Shown: positions 29,948 to 39,422, counted from the stretch's first letter. The stretch is DNA of 64,000 nt from Rhizobium sp. BK418 (GCF_004341105.1 NZ_SLZK01000001.1:620001-684000), one strand, 5' to 3'. A program made the numbers and translations. The notes: generated from the sequence alone by a model not told the origin.

Positions 29948-30457
29948 ATGGCCGAGATCAAGGATCCGGAAAACACCATCATTCTGGAAACCACCAAGGG
30001 CAAGGTTGTCATCCAGCTTCTGCCGCAGGTCGCCCCCGAACACGTCAAGCGCATCAAGGAACTCGCCCGCGAGAAGGCCTATGACGGCGTTGTTTTTCAC
30101 CGCGTTATCGCCGATTTCATGGCACAGACCGGTGACGTCGAGTTCGGCAAGAAGGGCGGCGAGAATTTTAACCCGGGCCGCGCAGGCATGGGTGGTTCTT
30201 CCAAGGACGACCTGAAGGCTGAATTCTCCGCAACGCCGCATGTTCGCGGCACGTGCTCTATGGCACGTTCGCAGAACCCGAACTCGGCCAACTCGCAGTT
30301 CTTCATCTGCTTCACCGACGCTCCGTGGCTGAACAAGCAATATTCCGTCTGGGGCCAGGTCATCGAAGGCATGGAAAACGTCGACAAGATCAAGAAGGGC
30401 GAGCCCGTCTCCGATCCAGATTCGATCGTCTCTATGCGGGTTGCCGCCGACGTCTGA
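29948..30457 (+). CDS. ppiB: Peptidyl-prolyl cis-trans isomerase, cytoplasmic cyclophilin
   Basis: The 169-residue protein has the same cyclophilin core as the preceding gene (FHRVIADFMAQTGD, NSANSQFFICFTDA) but no signal peptide. GAAGGAG precedes the ATG. A strong hairpin follows the stop, so the coaD-ppi-ppi run probably ends here. Confidence 0.94.
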   Translation: MAEIKDPENTIILETTKGKVVIQLLPQVAPEHVKRIKELAREKAYDGVVFHRVIADFMAQTGDVEFGKKGGENFNPGRAGMGGSSKDDLKAEFSATPHVRGTCSMARSQNPNSANSQFFICFTDAPWLNKQYSVWGQVIEGMENVDKIKKGEPVSDPDSIVSMRVAADV

Positions 30458-30472
30458 TTGTGATTTCTGCTG

Positions 30473-30515
30473 AAACCCGCCCTTGCGTGCGAGCGCGGGG
30501 CGGGTTTCGCTTTGT
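30473..30515 (+). terminator. Rho-independent terminator of ppiB
   Basis: AAACCCGCCC and GGGCGGGTTT form a 10-bp stem around a 15-base loop, followed by a weak T stretch. Confidence 0.75.
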
Positions 30516-30529
30516 CTGAAAGTACATTA

Positions 30530-31615
30530 ATGCGCGTAGACCTTTTCGATTTCGACCTGCCGGATGAACGCATTGCGTTGCGGCCCGCCGAGCCGCGCGA
30601 CAGCGCACGCCTGCTTCTCGTCGATCCGAACGGGCAGCCAGTTCTATCCGATCATCACGTCTTCGACCTGCCGTCCTTCCTGCGGGCAGGGGACGCGCTG
30701 GTCTTCAACGACACCAAGGTTATACCGGCCCAGCTTGAAGGCATTCGCCATCGCGAAGGCGCCGGCGGCCAGCAGATTTCGGCCACTCTTCACATGCGAC
30801 TAGGCGCCAACAAGTGGAAAGCCTTTGCCAAACCCGGCAAGCGCATCAAGGAAGGCGATCGCATTGCCTTCGGTCATGGTGGCGAAAGCTGCATGATCGG
30901 CTCGCTCGATGCGACCGTCGAAGAAAAAGGTGAGGCGGGAGAAGTGACGCTCGCCTTCGATCTCTCCGGCCCTGTACTGGACGAAGCGATCGCCGCGGTC
31001 GGCCATATTCCGCTACCGCCCTATATCGCCGCCAAGCGGCCGGAGGACGAGCGCGACCGCGCCGACTACCAGACAATCTATGCGCGGGAGGAGGGCGCTG
31101 TTGCCGCCCCGACCGCCGGCCTGCATTTCACGCCCGCCCTGTTTGAGGCGCTCGATAAGGCCGGGATCGAACGGCATTTCGTGACGCTGCATGTTGGCGC
31201 CGGCACCTTCCTGCCGGTCAAGGTCGACGACACTGACGACCATAAAATGCATCTGGAAAGCGGCTATGTCAGCGCCGACATCGCTGCAAGGCTGAATGCC
31301 GTGCGCGGAAGGGGCGGGCGTATCGTCTGCGTCGGCACGACCTCGCTGCGGCTGATCGAGAGCGCTGCCGAGGAGAGCGGCGAGATCAAGCCTTGGGCGG
31401 GCGCCACCGGGATCTTCATTACACCCGGTTACCGCTTCAAGGCGGTCGACATATTAATGACCAACTTCCACCTGCCCCGCTCGACGCTTTTCATGCTGGT
31501 CTCGGCCTTCGCTGGTTTCGATACCATGCACGCGGCCTACCAACATGCCATTTCGACAGGCTACCGCTTCTACTCCTATGGCGACGCGAGCCTTCTTTTC
31601 CGGAAAGACAAATGA
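30530..31615 (+). CDS. queA: S-adenosylmethionine:tRNA ribosyltransferase-isomerase
   Basis: The 361-residue protein starts [19 protein letters not shown] and has the QueA motifs [26 protein letters not shown] and [12 protein letters not shown]. It transfers the ribosyl part of SAM to preQ1 in tRNA to form epoxyqueuosine. I chose the ATG at 30530; a TTG six codons upstream is less likely. The stop overlaps the tgt start (ATGA), coupling two steps of queuosine synthesis. Confidence 0.97.
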   Translation: MRVDLFDFDLPDERIALRPAEPRDSARLLLVDPNGQPVLSDHHVFDLPSFLRAGDALVFNDTKVIPAQLEGIRHREGAGGQQISATLHMRLGANKWKAFAKPGKRIKEGDRIAFGHGGESCMIGSLDATVEEKGEAGEVTLAFDLSGPVLDEAIAAVGHIPLPPYIAAKRPEDERDRADYQTIYAREEGAVAAPTAGLHFTPALFEALDKAGIERHFVTLHVGAGTFLPVKVDDTDDHKMHLESGYVSADIAARLNAVRGRGGRIVCVGTTSLRLIESAAEESGEIKPWAGATGIFITPGYRFKAVDILMTNFHLPRSTLFMLVSAFAGFDTMHAAYQHAISTGYRFYSYGDASLLFRKDK

Positions 31616-32742
31616 CCGAGAACTTCCAGTTCACCCTGAAGAAGACCGATGGAGGCGCTCGCCTCGGTGAAATTTCCATGCCGCGCGGCACGATCCGGAC
31701 GCCGGCCTTCATGCCCGTCGGCACGGTCGGTACCGTCAAGGCCATGTATCTCGACCAGGTACGCGAGACCGGCGCCGATATCATCCTCGGCAACACCTAT
31801 CACCTGATGCTGCGCCCGACGGCGGAGCGCGTTGCCCGCCTTGGAGGGCTGCACAAACTCATCCGCTGGGACCATCCGATCCTGACGGATTCCGGCGGTT
31901 TCCAGGTCATGTCGCTTTCCGGCTTGCGCAAGCTCGATGAGCAGGGCGTAACCTTCAAGTCGCATGTCGATGGCAGCCTGCATCACATGTCGCCGGAGCG
32001 CTCCATCGAAATCCAGGGTCTGCTTGGCTCCGATATCCAGATGCAGCTTGACGAATGCGTGGCATTGCCGGCCGAGCCCAAGGAAATCGAACGTGCGATG
32101 GAACTATCGCTGCGTTGGGCCGAGCGCTGCAAGGTCGCTTTCGGCAACCAGCCGGGCAGGGCCATGTTCGGCATCGTTCAGGGTGGCGATGTACCGGCCC
32201 TGCGTGTCCGCTCGGCCGAAGAACTCGCAAAGCTCGATCTCAAGGGTTACGCGGTCGGCGGTCTTGCCGTCGGTGAGCCACAGGATGTGATGCTGAAGAT
32301 GCTGGAAACGACGCTTCCGGTGCTGCCCGGTGAAAAACCGCGCTATCTCATGGGCGTCGGCACGCCCGACGATATCCTGAAATCGGTTGCCCGCGGCATC
32401 GACATGTTCGATTGCGTGATGCCGACGCGTTCGGGCCGCCATGGCCTGGCCTTCACCCGCCGCGGAAAGGTCAATATTCGCAACGCCCGCCATGCGGAAG
32501 ACATGCGCCCGCTCGACGAGCAGTCGAACTGCCCGGCAACGCGTGACTATTCCCGCGCCTATCTCCACCATCTCGTGCGCGCCAATGAGGCGCTCGGTGG
32601 CATGCTGCTCTCCTGGCACAATCTGAACTACTATCAGGAACTGATGCAGAGCATCCGCAAGGCGATCGCCGAAGACCGCTTCGCCGATTTCATGGCCGAG
32701 ACGATTGAAGAATGGGCGAAAGGTGACCTCGAACCCGTCTGA
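31612..32742 (+). CDS. tgt: tRNA-guanine transglycosylase
   Basis: The 376-residue protein has the active-site [10 protein letters not shown], the nucleophile region [13 protein letters not shown] and the [14 protein letters not shown] motif. It inserts preQ1 at the wobble position of GUN-anticodon tRNAs. The usual zinc-binding CxCxxC is altered: the aligned residues are Ser305, Cys307 and Thr310, so two of the three cysteines are missing. The histidine of [10 protein letters not shown] is kept. It is translationally coupled to queA. Confidence 0.97.
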   Translation: MTENFQFTLKKTDGGARLGEISMPRGTIRTPAFMPVGTVGTVKAMYLDQVRETGADIILGNTYHLMLRPTAERVARLGGLHKLIRWDHPILTDSGGFQVMSLSGLRKLDEQGVTFKSHVDGSLHHMSPERSIEIQGLLGSDIQMQLDECVALPAEPKEIERAMELSLRWAERCKVAFGNQPGRAMFGIVQGGDVPALRVRSAEELAKLDLKGYAVGGLAVGEPQDVMLKMLETTLPVLPGEKPRYLMGVGTPDDILKSVARGIDMFDCVMPTRSGRHGLAFTRRGKVNIRNARHAEDMRPLDEQSNCPATRDYSRAYLHHLVRANEALGGMLLSWHNLNYYQELMQSIRKAIAEDRFADFMAETIEEWAKGDLEPV

Positions 32743-33171
32743 TCAGATGCCCTTGCTGTCGGTATTCGGCACGATCTGTACGCCATTGATCTTGTAACTG
32801 CCGTCGGGCTGGCGGGCGACCTGATAGATCGCCGTCCAGTCCTTGCCGTCGCGGGCGGAAATCAACACTTCCTGATAGATCAAGGCGCCGTTGTCGATCG
32901 ACCGGCTGCGCCCGAATGCATAGTTGCCGGGATGATAAACCGGCTCGTAGCTCCTCTTCACCATCGCGAAGAAGACGTTCTTGTCCGGATACATCGCCTT
33001 AATGCCGGGCGCGGCGAAGGAATAGGCTGTATCAGCGTCATCCTTCAGGAATGCCCGAATCTGCTCCTCGATCATCGTCTGTGTCGCCTGTACGGGATCT
33101 TCGGCGAGCACTGCCGCTCCTGACATCACGGATACGGCACATAGAACCAGCACTGCGAAGAAAGCGCGCAT
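32743..33171 (-). CDS. DUF4864 family exported protein
   Basis: The 142-residue protein has a signal peptide (MRAFFAVLVLCAVSVMSGAAVLAED). An SnoaL/NTF2-like alpha+beta domain follows, with DADTAYSFAAPGIKAMYP and VARQPDGSYKINGVQIVP, matching DUF4864. Its function is unknown; it is presumably periplasmic. I chose the ATG at 33171 because it gives the signal peptide. It converges with tgt with no gap between the stop codons. Confidence 0.85.
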   Translation of the reverse strand: MRAFFAVLVLCAVSVMSGAAVLAEDPVQATQTMIEEQIRAFLKDDADTAYSFAAPGIKAMYPDKNVFFAMVKRSYEPVYHPGNYAFGRSRSIDNGALIYQEVLISARDGKDWTAIYQVARQPDGSYKINGVQIVPNTDSKGI

Positions 33172-33234
33172 GGGATCATCTCCGGCAATATCCGGAGAAG
33201 TGTAGGCCATTTTGCGCGCAAGGAAAGAGGCGGG

Positions 33235-34500
33235 TTACGACCAGCGGCGGAAGAGGGCGCTGGCATTCACCCCACCGAAACCGAAACCATTGGTGATCGC
33301 ATATTCCGCCGTTACCTTGCGGGCCACTTTGCCGACGAGATCAATACCTTCGGCGGCCGGATCGGCCGTCTCCAGATTGCGCGTCGGCGGGGCGAGCTGG
33401 TCGCGCAGCGCGAGGATCGTGAAGATCGCTTCCAGTCCGCCGGCAGCACCCAGGAGATGGCCGGTCGCCGATTTCGTGGCGCTGACGGCAATGCCGCCAT
33501 CGCGGCCGAAGACTGTGCCGATTGCCGCGATTTCACCCTTGTCGCCCACCGGCGTCGAGGTTGCGTGCGCATTGAGATGCCTGACCTCGGAGGCTGGAAC
33601 CCCCGCCTGCCGCAGAGCCGCTTCCATCGCCCGGCGAGCGCCCTCACCATCCTCCGGTCCCGCCGTCATGTGATAGGCATCGGCCGCCGTTCCGTAGCCG
33701 ACGAGCTCGGCAAGTGGTGTTGCACCGCGCGCCAGTGCATGCTCCAGCGTCTCGACGACGAGAATGCCGGCGCCTTCACCCATCACAAAACCGTCACGCG
33801 CTGTATCGAAGGGGCGTGAGGCAAGTTCAGGCCTGTCGTTGAAACCGGTCGAGAGCGCCCGCGCGGCAGCAAAACCGCCAAGGCTCACCTTGTCGATACA
33901 GGCTTCCGAGCCACCGCAGATCGCAACGTCAGCTTCACCCGACCGGATCAGCCGGGCTGCATCGCCGATCGCCTGAACGCTGGCGGCACAGGCCGTAACC
34001 GGCGCTCCGAGTGGCCCTTTGAAGCCGTAGCGGATGCTCACCTGGCCGGCTGCCAGATTGACGAGGAAGGAGGGGACGGTGAAGGGCGAGAGCCGCCGAA
34101 CGCCGCGCGTCTCAGCCGTGCGGACAGCATCGGCGATTGCGGGAAAACCGCCGACACCGGAGGCGATGATCGTTGCGGTGCGTTCGCGCTCATCCGTGCC
34201 CTCGGGCGTCCACCCGGCCTGACGCACGGCTTCGTCTGTCGCCATCATCGCGAACTGGATGAAGCGATCCATCTTCTTCTGGTCCTTGGGCGGAACGGCA
34301 CGGTCGGGATCGAAACCGGCTTCGGTATCTTCTTCGATGGAGGGAACGACCCCACCGACCTTGGCCGCGAGATCGCCCACCATATCCTCGGGCAGAACAC
34401 GCAGGCCAGAGGCGCTATCCACAAGCCGCTTCCATGCCGTCTCGACCCCAACTCCGAGCGGCGAAACGAGTCCCATGCCGGTGACAACGATGCGTTCCAT
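33235..34500 (-). CDS. Beta-ketoacyl-ACP synthase II-like (FabF family)
   Basis: The 421-residue protein has a full thiolase fold with the Cys-His-His triad: C171 in VTACAASVQ, the His of NAHATSTPVGD and the His of SATGHLLGAAGG. It is therefore likely to be an active condensing enzyme of type II fatty-acid or polyketide synthesis. No ACP, ketoreductase or other fab gene is adjacent, so it is an orphan copy and its chain-length role is unclear. I chose the ATG at 34500 (MERIVVTGMGL); the upstream extension is not conserved. Confidence 0.92.
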   Translation of the reverse strand: MERIVVTGMGLVSPLGVGVETAWKRLVDSASGLRVLPEDMVGDLAAKVGGVVPSIEEDTEAGFDPDRAVPPKDQKKMDRFIQFAMMATDEAVRQAGWTPEGTDERERTATIIASGVGGFPAIADAVRTAETRGVRRLSPFTVPSFLVNLAAGQVSIRYGFKGPLGAPVTACAASVQAIGDAARLIRSGEADVAICGGSEACIDKVSLGGFAAARALSTGFNDRPELASRPFDTARDGFVMGEGAGILVVETLEHALARGATPLAELVGYGTAADAYHMTAGPEDGEGARRAMEAALRQAGVPASEVRHLNAHATSTPVGDKGEIAAIGTVFGRDGGIAVSATKSATGHLLGAAGGLEAIFTILALRDQLAPPTRNLETADPAAEGIDLVGKVARKVTAEYAITNGFGFGGVNASALFRRWS

Positions 34501-34586
34501 GGTTTTGTCCTTTCTAGAGTATTTCCGCCAAATGTGCGCGGCGGCTTTGCGTCCGGAATTGCGTAAAAACAAAAAGATAGGGCATA

Positions 34587-34619
34587 TTTGCAACTCGAAG
34601 AAAAAGCGGAAATGCCCTA
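34587..34619. repeat. Inverted repeat between fabF-like and hxlR-like genes
   Basis: AGGGCAT and ATGCCCT flank an AT-rich stretch of about 16 bases next to the stop codon of the HxlR gene. It could act as a weak terminator for that gene. Confidence 0.4.
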
Positions 34620-35123
34620 GGCGTCGATACCGAGGTAATAGGCGCGCATGCGGGCGATCCGTTCGCGGTCGCCATCATTAGCGGCCGGTCCAGGCAGCAG
34701 GCAGGTATTTTCGGGCTTCAGTTCTTCACCGCTGGCTGCGTCTACCACCACCGGTCGCCGTTCCTTGCCTGAGGCGGTATCGCCGAGCAGGAAGGCAAGA
34801 TCGTCTTGCGGAACGTGCCGACGCCCCCACGAAAACAGGGCCATGAGCACCGGGAAGAAATCACGTCCCTTGTCAGTCAGCACATATTCGTAGCGGGCAG
34901 GGCGCTCATTATAGAGGCGTTTCTCGAAAAGCCCCTCGTCGATCAGATGCGCAAGCCGTCGTGTGAGGATGTTCGGCGCCACACCGAGGCTTTTCTGGAA
35001 TTCGTCAAAGCGCGTAAGCCCGTGGAAGGCATCACGAAGGATCATCATACTCCACCAGTCGCCCACGCTGTCGAGCGCGCGGGCGGCGGGGCATTTGAAA
35101 TTGGCAAAGCTCGTCCGTCGCAT
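34617..35123 (-). CDS. HxlR-family transcriptional regulator
   Basis: The protein has about 168 residues. Its N-terminal winged helix contains the HxlR core CPAARALDSVGDWWSMMILR, then FDEFQKSLGVAPNILTRRL. The C-terminal extension is not recognised. HxlR proteins respond to reactive carbonyls or other electrophiles and usually control nearby genes. The start at 35123 (MRRTSF) is the usual N-terminus, but an ATG at 35153 is also possible. Two copies of an 18-bp repeat overlap this start. Confidence 0.85.
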   Translation of the reverse strand: MRRTSFANFKCPAARALDSVGDWWSMMILRDAFHGLTRFDEFQKSLGVAPNILTRRLAHLIDEGLFEKRLYNERPARYEYVLTDKGRDFFPVLMALFSWGRRHVPQDDLAFLLGDTASGKERRPVVVDAASGEELKPENTCLLPGPAANDGDRERIARMRAYYLGIDA

Positions 35124-35167
35124 GATGCTAGTCACTATCGAAGTAACTTGCATGATGCAAGTCACTA
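35120..35167. promoter_or_regulatory. Repeated operator at the hxlR-like start
   Basis: GCATGATGCTAGTCACTA (35120-35137) and GCATGATGCAAGTCACTA (35150-35167) are direct repeats differing at one base, 30 bp apart. The second also forms an inverted repeat, ACTTGCAT/ATGCAAGT. The start codon lies inside the first repeat. This looks like an autoregulatory operator. Confidence 0.65.
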
Positions 35168-35169
35168 GT

Positions 35170-35478
35170 TCAGGGCTGATCCCGCTCGAAGATCCGCGCC
35201 AGGAGAACGCCCGCCACAAGACTGCCTGCCGCGACAAAAATCGTATCGCCGGGCGTGCCGATATAGAGCGGCCCTATATTAGCAAAGAGCAGAAAGGCGA
35301 TGAGGAAGTTGAACCAGCCCCAAACGACATTGGTCACGGGTGAACTGAGATTCGTTCCCTGCAGGTGGACGAAAGGTGTGCGAAACGGCCGGCCGCTGAC
35401 ACCGCTGACGAAATGCGGCACGCCGTTGGTGAGGCATGCGGCCGCGATGAAGTGAACGACATAGGCGATCCAGGGCAA
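35170..35478 (-). CDS. Small membrane protein upstream of the HxlR regulator
   Basis: The product has about 102 residues from the TTG at 35478, which GGAG precedes; an upstream TTG at 35538 would add 20 residues. It has about three hydrophobic segments (WIAYVVHFIAAACL, VVWGWFNFLIAFLLFA, IFVAAGSLVAGVLLA). No family was recognised with confidence. It lies 46 bp upstream of the HxlR gene on the same strand, so the two may be co-transcribed and functionally linked. Confidence 0.6.
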   Translation of the reverse strand: MPWIAYVVHFIAAACLTNGVPHFVSGVSGRPFRTPFVHLQGTNLSSPVTNVVWGWFNFLIAFLLFANIGPLYIGTPGDTIFVAAGSLVAGVLLARIFERDQP

Positions 35479-35621
35479 TGGTCTCTCCGCTGCTTGGGGG
35501 GCGTATCGACTATGTGGCGCAGGATCGCTATGCGACAAGCAGAATAAGAACTCCGTGAGAGGAGCCCCGTGCAGGCCTGCTGCTTAAAGACGTCAGGTTC
35601 CGATCTCAGACGAACAAAATC

Positions 35622-37448
35622 TCAGAGAAACAGGAAATCGTCGTGATGAAGCATCGCCAGGTTGGTGAGTGTTGCAATTTGGACCGCCGCGCCGCTACCG
35701 TTACCGTCGGCATCATAAAGAAGAGAGCCGCTAGACCGGTTGTAGATCAGCCTGTCATTCGCATCCATTGCTTTGATGCCGACAACAAAATTGGCCGATG
35801 AGAAACTTGCCGGATCAATTGCGGTGAAGACATTGTGGTCGAGCACGATCTTGTCGCCGGAAGCAGCTGAGAAATCCTCTATCTTGTCGACATTGCTCGT
35901 CTTGCTCGGCTTCGTGTTGAATATGAAATAGTCAGCTCCAACCCCGCCGTTCAGGGTGTCTATACCGCCGCCACCAATCAGCCGGTCGTTTCCGAGGCCG
36001 CCATAGATGATGTTGGCGCCGCTGTTGCCAGTGAGGATATTGTCCGCATCGTTGCCAGTGGCGTTGAGCTGCGCCGAACCCGACAGTGTCAGATTTTCAA
36101 CGGTGCCTAACGTATTCGCCAGATTGAAGGAAATGGAGGAGATGACGGTGTCGGTTCCGCCCCCGCGGCTTTCGTCGACAATCTCGGTTGGGGAAGTGAT
36201 GGTGAAGACGTCGTCTCCGGTGCCGCCGTAAATATGGCCGGGTTCCTGTGGTGCGCCGCCCCCACCTGAAACATTGATAATGATCGGATGATCGATCACA
36301 TCAACATTCAAGGATGATATGTTGCTGAAGCTTTTGATCAGTGTGTCGCCCTTCAGCGGATCGTGGACCTGCACCGTCCCGAACGTCGCGCCCAGATTGA
36401 CATTGATGCTGGCCGCTGCCACCTGGATCGCCTTGTCGGTCGTCTGGTTCCATATATCGGGTTCGTTCCAGATGATGATCTGGTAGCTGCCATCTGATTT
36501 TTCCGTCAGATAGCTGCGCGCGGTGGACGGCAGCCCGCTGATCGAATAATTGAGCGCCCCGGGAGCAAAAGTCGCCTGCGTCGCGCCATCGTCGGCCAGA
36601 ATTTCCGTCAGATTATGGATCGCCGTCGCGGCCGGCTTGGGGGAGTAATCCAGGCGGAAGAGCCCGAAATGCTTTTCCTGGTCGGAGCCCTGCGGATCCG
36701 AATAGGCGTCGAGCAGCTGGTAGATGAACGTACCCTTCGATCCGAGAAAGGCGCCATCCATTAGCGTATTGAGGAGCAGTTTTGCCTGCGTTGTCTCGTC
36801 GACACCTTCCCATCCGCCATTGGTGTCGGCTGTCAGGGACGTATGGTAGCCGGTTTCCGTAATCGTGAACGGCTTGCCGGTGTCGGCATTCATCTGCTCG
36901 CCCGATTCGCGCTGGAGCCAGGTGAAGGGCTGGTCGCCATCCTTCGCATAGGTGTGGATTGTCGTGTAATCGTTGGAAGAGGCGACCGTGTAGCCGGTAA
37001 AGCCGAGAACCGGAATGTTCTTCAATAGCGGATCAGCGTTCACTGCATTGAACAGATCCTTTTGATAGGCGAGCGCTGCCGCCTCTCCCGACAGGCCATT
37101 ATAGGAGACCGGCCAGTTATTGACCTCGTTCGGCCCTTCGATGCCGACGATCGAACCGGGGTGGGCATCCAGGAAGGCATGCAGCCGTTGGACCACGATA
37201 TCGGGAGTGTCGTCGCGTCCCGAGACGAAAACGAACTTCACGCCGGCATCGGCCGCGTCCCCAAGATGGCCTTGACCGTAGGAGTCGGAGGCCGGGGTAG
37301 GCGCATGATCGCGAACTGTATCAATGCCGAGGTATCCCAAGGTTTTAACAACTTCCGCGAGATTTGAGTACTTCCCGTCGGTGTAGTCGATGTGTGTATC
37401 GATCCCGAAAGAGGAAATAACATCATTAATTCTAGCAGCTTGGGCCAT
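35622..37448 (-). CDS. RTX-type secreted glycoside hydrolase (clan GH-A-like) with calcium-binding repeats
   Basis: The 608-residue protein has an N-terminal TIM-barrel-like glycosidase domain. Glu108 in GIEGPNEVN and Glu198 in FTITETGYH are placed as the acid/base and nucleophile of clan GH-A enzymes such as GH39 or GH5. A beta-sandwich-like middle follows. The C-terminus has RTX nonapeptides (GGTGDDVF, GGLGNDRLIGG, GGVGADYFIF) and a type I secretion signal region. There is no Sec signal peptide. It diverges from a type I secretion ABC/MFP pair, the likely exporter. The substrate is unknown; self-made or plant glycans are plausible. Confidence 0.85.
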   Translation of the reverse strand: MAQAARINDVISSFGIDTHIDYTDGKYSNLAEVVKTLGYLGIDTVRDHAPTPASDSYGQGHLGDAADAGVKFVFVSGRDDTPDIVVQRLHAFLDAHPGSIVGIEGPNEVNNWPVSYNGLSGEAAALAYQKDLFNAVNADPLLKNIPVLGFTGYTVASSNDYTTIHTYAKDGDQPFTWLQRESGEQMNADTGKPFTITETGYHTSLTADTNGGWEGVDETTQAKLLLNTLMDGAFLGSKGTFIYQLLDAYSDPQGSDQEKHFGLFRLDYSPKPAATAIHNLTEILADDGATQATFAPGALNYSISGLPSTARSYLTEKSDGSYQIIIWNEPDIWNQTTDKAIQVAAASINVNLGATFGTVQVHDPLKGDTLIKSFSNISSLNVDVIDHPIIINVSGGGGAPQEPGHIYGGTGDDVFTITSPTEIVDESRGGGTDTVISSISFNLANTLGTVENLTLSGSAQLNATGNDADNILTGNSGANIIYGGLGNDRLIGGGGIDTLNGGVGADYFIFNTKPSKTSNVDKIEDFSAASGDKIVLDHNVFTAIDPASFSSANFVVGIKAMDANDRLIYNRSSGSLLYDADGNGSGAAVQIATLTNLAMLHHDDFLFL

Positions 37449-37596
37449 TATCTCGAACCTCGCCTGGAAGTAGAATTTATTACTTTGATGGTATAGCGAT
37501 TCTCTCCGAATGCAATTTGTCTTTATACAGTCGGCTCTGCCAAAGTTATGATGCATTTACCATATCATAGTGCGCGCATCATATTCGCGAAGCTGT

Positions 37597-37621
37597 GACT
37601 GATTTGTCTGTACAATCAGTC
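37597..37621. promoter_or_regulatory. Inverted repeat upstream of the type I secretion operon
   Basis: GACTGATT and AATCAGTC are separated by 9 bases, ending 13 bp before the GGAG of the ABC gene. This is a possible operator in the divergent region shared with the RTX hydrolase. Confidence 0.45.
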
Positions 37622-37646
37622 CTCAACATTCCACGGAGATTTGATA

Positions 37647-39422
37647 TTGAACGGACTTGGCATCTCGCCAGCTCAAAAGGGCGGGAAAGACCTCAGCGCG
37701 GAAGCGATGCGACGCAGCCGCGGAGGCTTAATCGCGGTCGGCGCTGCAAGTGCGCTGGTCAACGTGCTCTATCTTACCAGCTCGTTTTTCATGCTGCAGG
37801 TTTATGACCGCATCATACCGAGCCGCAGCATTCCATCGCTGATCGCGCTCATTCTTCTGGCACTCCTGCTCTATGCATTTCAAGGCGGGTTCGACCTCGT
37901 GCGTGGGCGCATTCTCGTCCGGATATCGGGGGTGTTCGACGAGGTGATGAGTCGCCGCATCTTCAAGGCAACGCTCAAAGCACCGCTCAAGGGCAAGGTG
38001 GCCGGTGACGGTCTCTCCCTGCTGCGGGACTTCGATCAGGTTCGCAGCTTCCTTTCCAGCCCCGGCCCCTCAGCCTTTTTCGATTTGCCCTGGGTGCCGC
38101 TCTACGTCGGCATCTGTTTTCTGTTCCATCCGATCATCGGCATCATTGCCATCTGCGGTGCGCTTATCCTGATGGTGCTGACCTATCTGACGAACCGAAG
38201 CTCGCAGGCTTCAGCCAAAAAGGCCTACGAACTTGCGACCGAGAGGAATGCGCTCGCAGGTGCAGCGCAGCGCAATGCGGAAGTGGTCCAGGCCATGGGC
38301 ATGGCCGACGAGCTCTCGGATAACTGGTCGGCGCGCAACGATGCCTATCGCGAAGTTCAATCCAGCAACGCCGATACGGTCAATGGCTACTCGATTGTCT
38401 CCAAGGTCTTCCGCATGGCACTGCAGTCGGGCGTACTCGCCGCCGGTGCCGTGTTGGTCATCGAAAACCTGGCTTCGGGTGGCATCATCATTGCTGCTTC
38501 GATCCTGACATCACGGGCGCTCGCACCTGTCGAGCAGGTGATCGCCAGCTGGAAGGGCTTTGTTTCAGCCCAGCAATCTTGGAAGCGGCTGCGCCAGACC
38601 CTTGCCCTGCTGCCGGAGACTGTTTCGCCGCTCGAGCTGCCTGCGCCAACCCGCGAGCTTGCCATCGAGGCGTTGTCGAGTGGCGCGCCCGGCAAGCAGG
38701 AACTTATCGTGCAGGGTGTCAGTTTCACGCTCCGGGCAGGGAACGCGCTGGGCGTCATCGGCCCGAGCGCTTCGGGAAAATCCTCGCTGGTGCGTGCTAT
38801 CGTCGGCCTTTGGCCGGCCTATCGCGGATCGGTGCGCCTTGATGGCGCCGCACTCGACCAATGGGACGATATCTCGATCGGGCGCCACATCGGCTATCTG
38901 CCGCAGGATGTGGAACTCTTCGCCGGCACCGTCGCCCAAAATATTTCGCGCTTTCGCAGCGATGCGCAGGCAGCAGAAATCATCGCGGCAGCCCGAAAGG
39001 CCGGGGTTCATGAGCTGATCCTGCGGCTACCGAAGGGCTACGAGACGGAAATAGGGTCAGGCGGCTCCATGCTTTCGGCCGGCCAGCGTCAACGCATCGC
39101 ACTTGCCCGTGCGCTTTATCGCGATCCCTTCCTCGTCGTGCTCGATGAGCCGAATTCCAATCTGGACATTGACGGAGAGTCGGCGCTCGCCGGCGCGATC
39201 CTGAGTGTCCGCCAGCGCGGCGGCATCGTCATTGTCGTCGCTCACCGGCCAAGCACACTCTCCAGCGTCGATCTCGTGCTGGCAATGCGCGAGGGGCAGG
39301 CGCTCGCGTTCGGGCCGAAGGATCAAGTGCTCGCCAAGGTGCTCCGCGCCGATAATCTGACAGAGCAGCCAAGACATGGATCGCTGAAGGTCGTCGGCGA
39401 TAGCAAGGAGCAGGGTCGATAA
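37647..39422 (+). CDS. prsD: Type I secretion system ABC transporter (PrsD/HlyB-like)
   Basis: The protein has about 591 residues. Five or six N-terminal membrane helices (about 30-310) form a PrtD/PrsD-type exporter domain without a peptidase. The ATPase has Walker A IGPSASGKSSLVRA, signature LSAGQRQRIALARAL and Walker B FLVVLDEPNSNLD. The system exports RTX proteins from cytoplasm to exterior. The start is probably the TTG at 37647, 8 bp after GGAG; a TTG at 37641 is possible. It overlaps the MFP gene by one base. The symbol is by family; several paralogues exist in rhizobia. Confidence 0.9.
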   Translation: MNGLGISPAQKGGKDLSAEAMRRSRGGLIAVGAASALVNVLYLTSSFFMLQVYDRIIPSRSIPSLIALILLALLLYAFQGGFDLVRGRILVRISGVFDEVMSRRIFKATLKAPLKGKVAGDGLSLLRDFDQVRSFLSSPGPSAFFDLPWVPLYVGICFLFHPIIGIIAICGALILMVLTYLTNRSSQASAKKAYELATERNALAGAAQRNAEVVQAMGMADELSDNWSARNDAYREVQSSNADTVNGYSIVSKVFRMALQSGVLAAGAVLVIENLASGGIIIAASILTSRALAPVEQVIASWKGFVSAQQSWKRLRQTLALLPETVSPLELPAPTRELAIEALSSGAPGKQELIVQGVSFTLRAGNALGVIGPSASGKSSLVRAIVGLWPAYRGSVRLDGAALDQWDDISIGRHIGYLPQDVELFAGTVAQNISRFRSDAQAAEIIAAARKAGVHELILRLPKGYETEIGSGGSMLSAGQRQRIALARALYRDPFLVVLDEPNSNLDIDGESALAGAILSVRQRGGIVIVVAHRPSTLSSVDLVLAMREGQALAFGPKDQVLAKVLRADNLTEQPRHGSLKVVGDSKEQGR

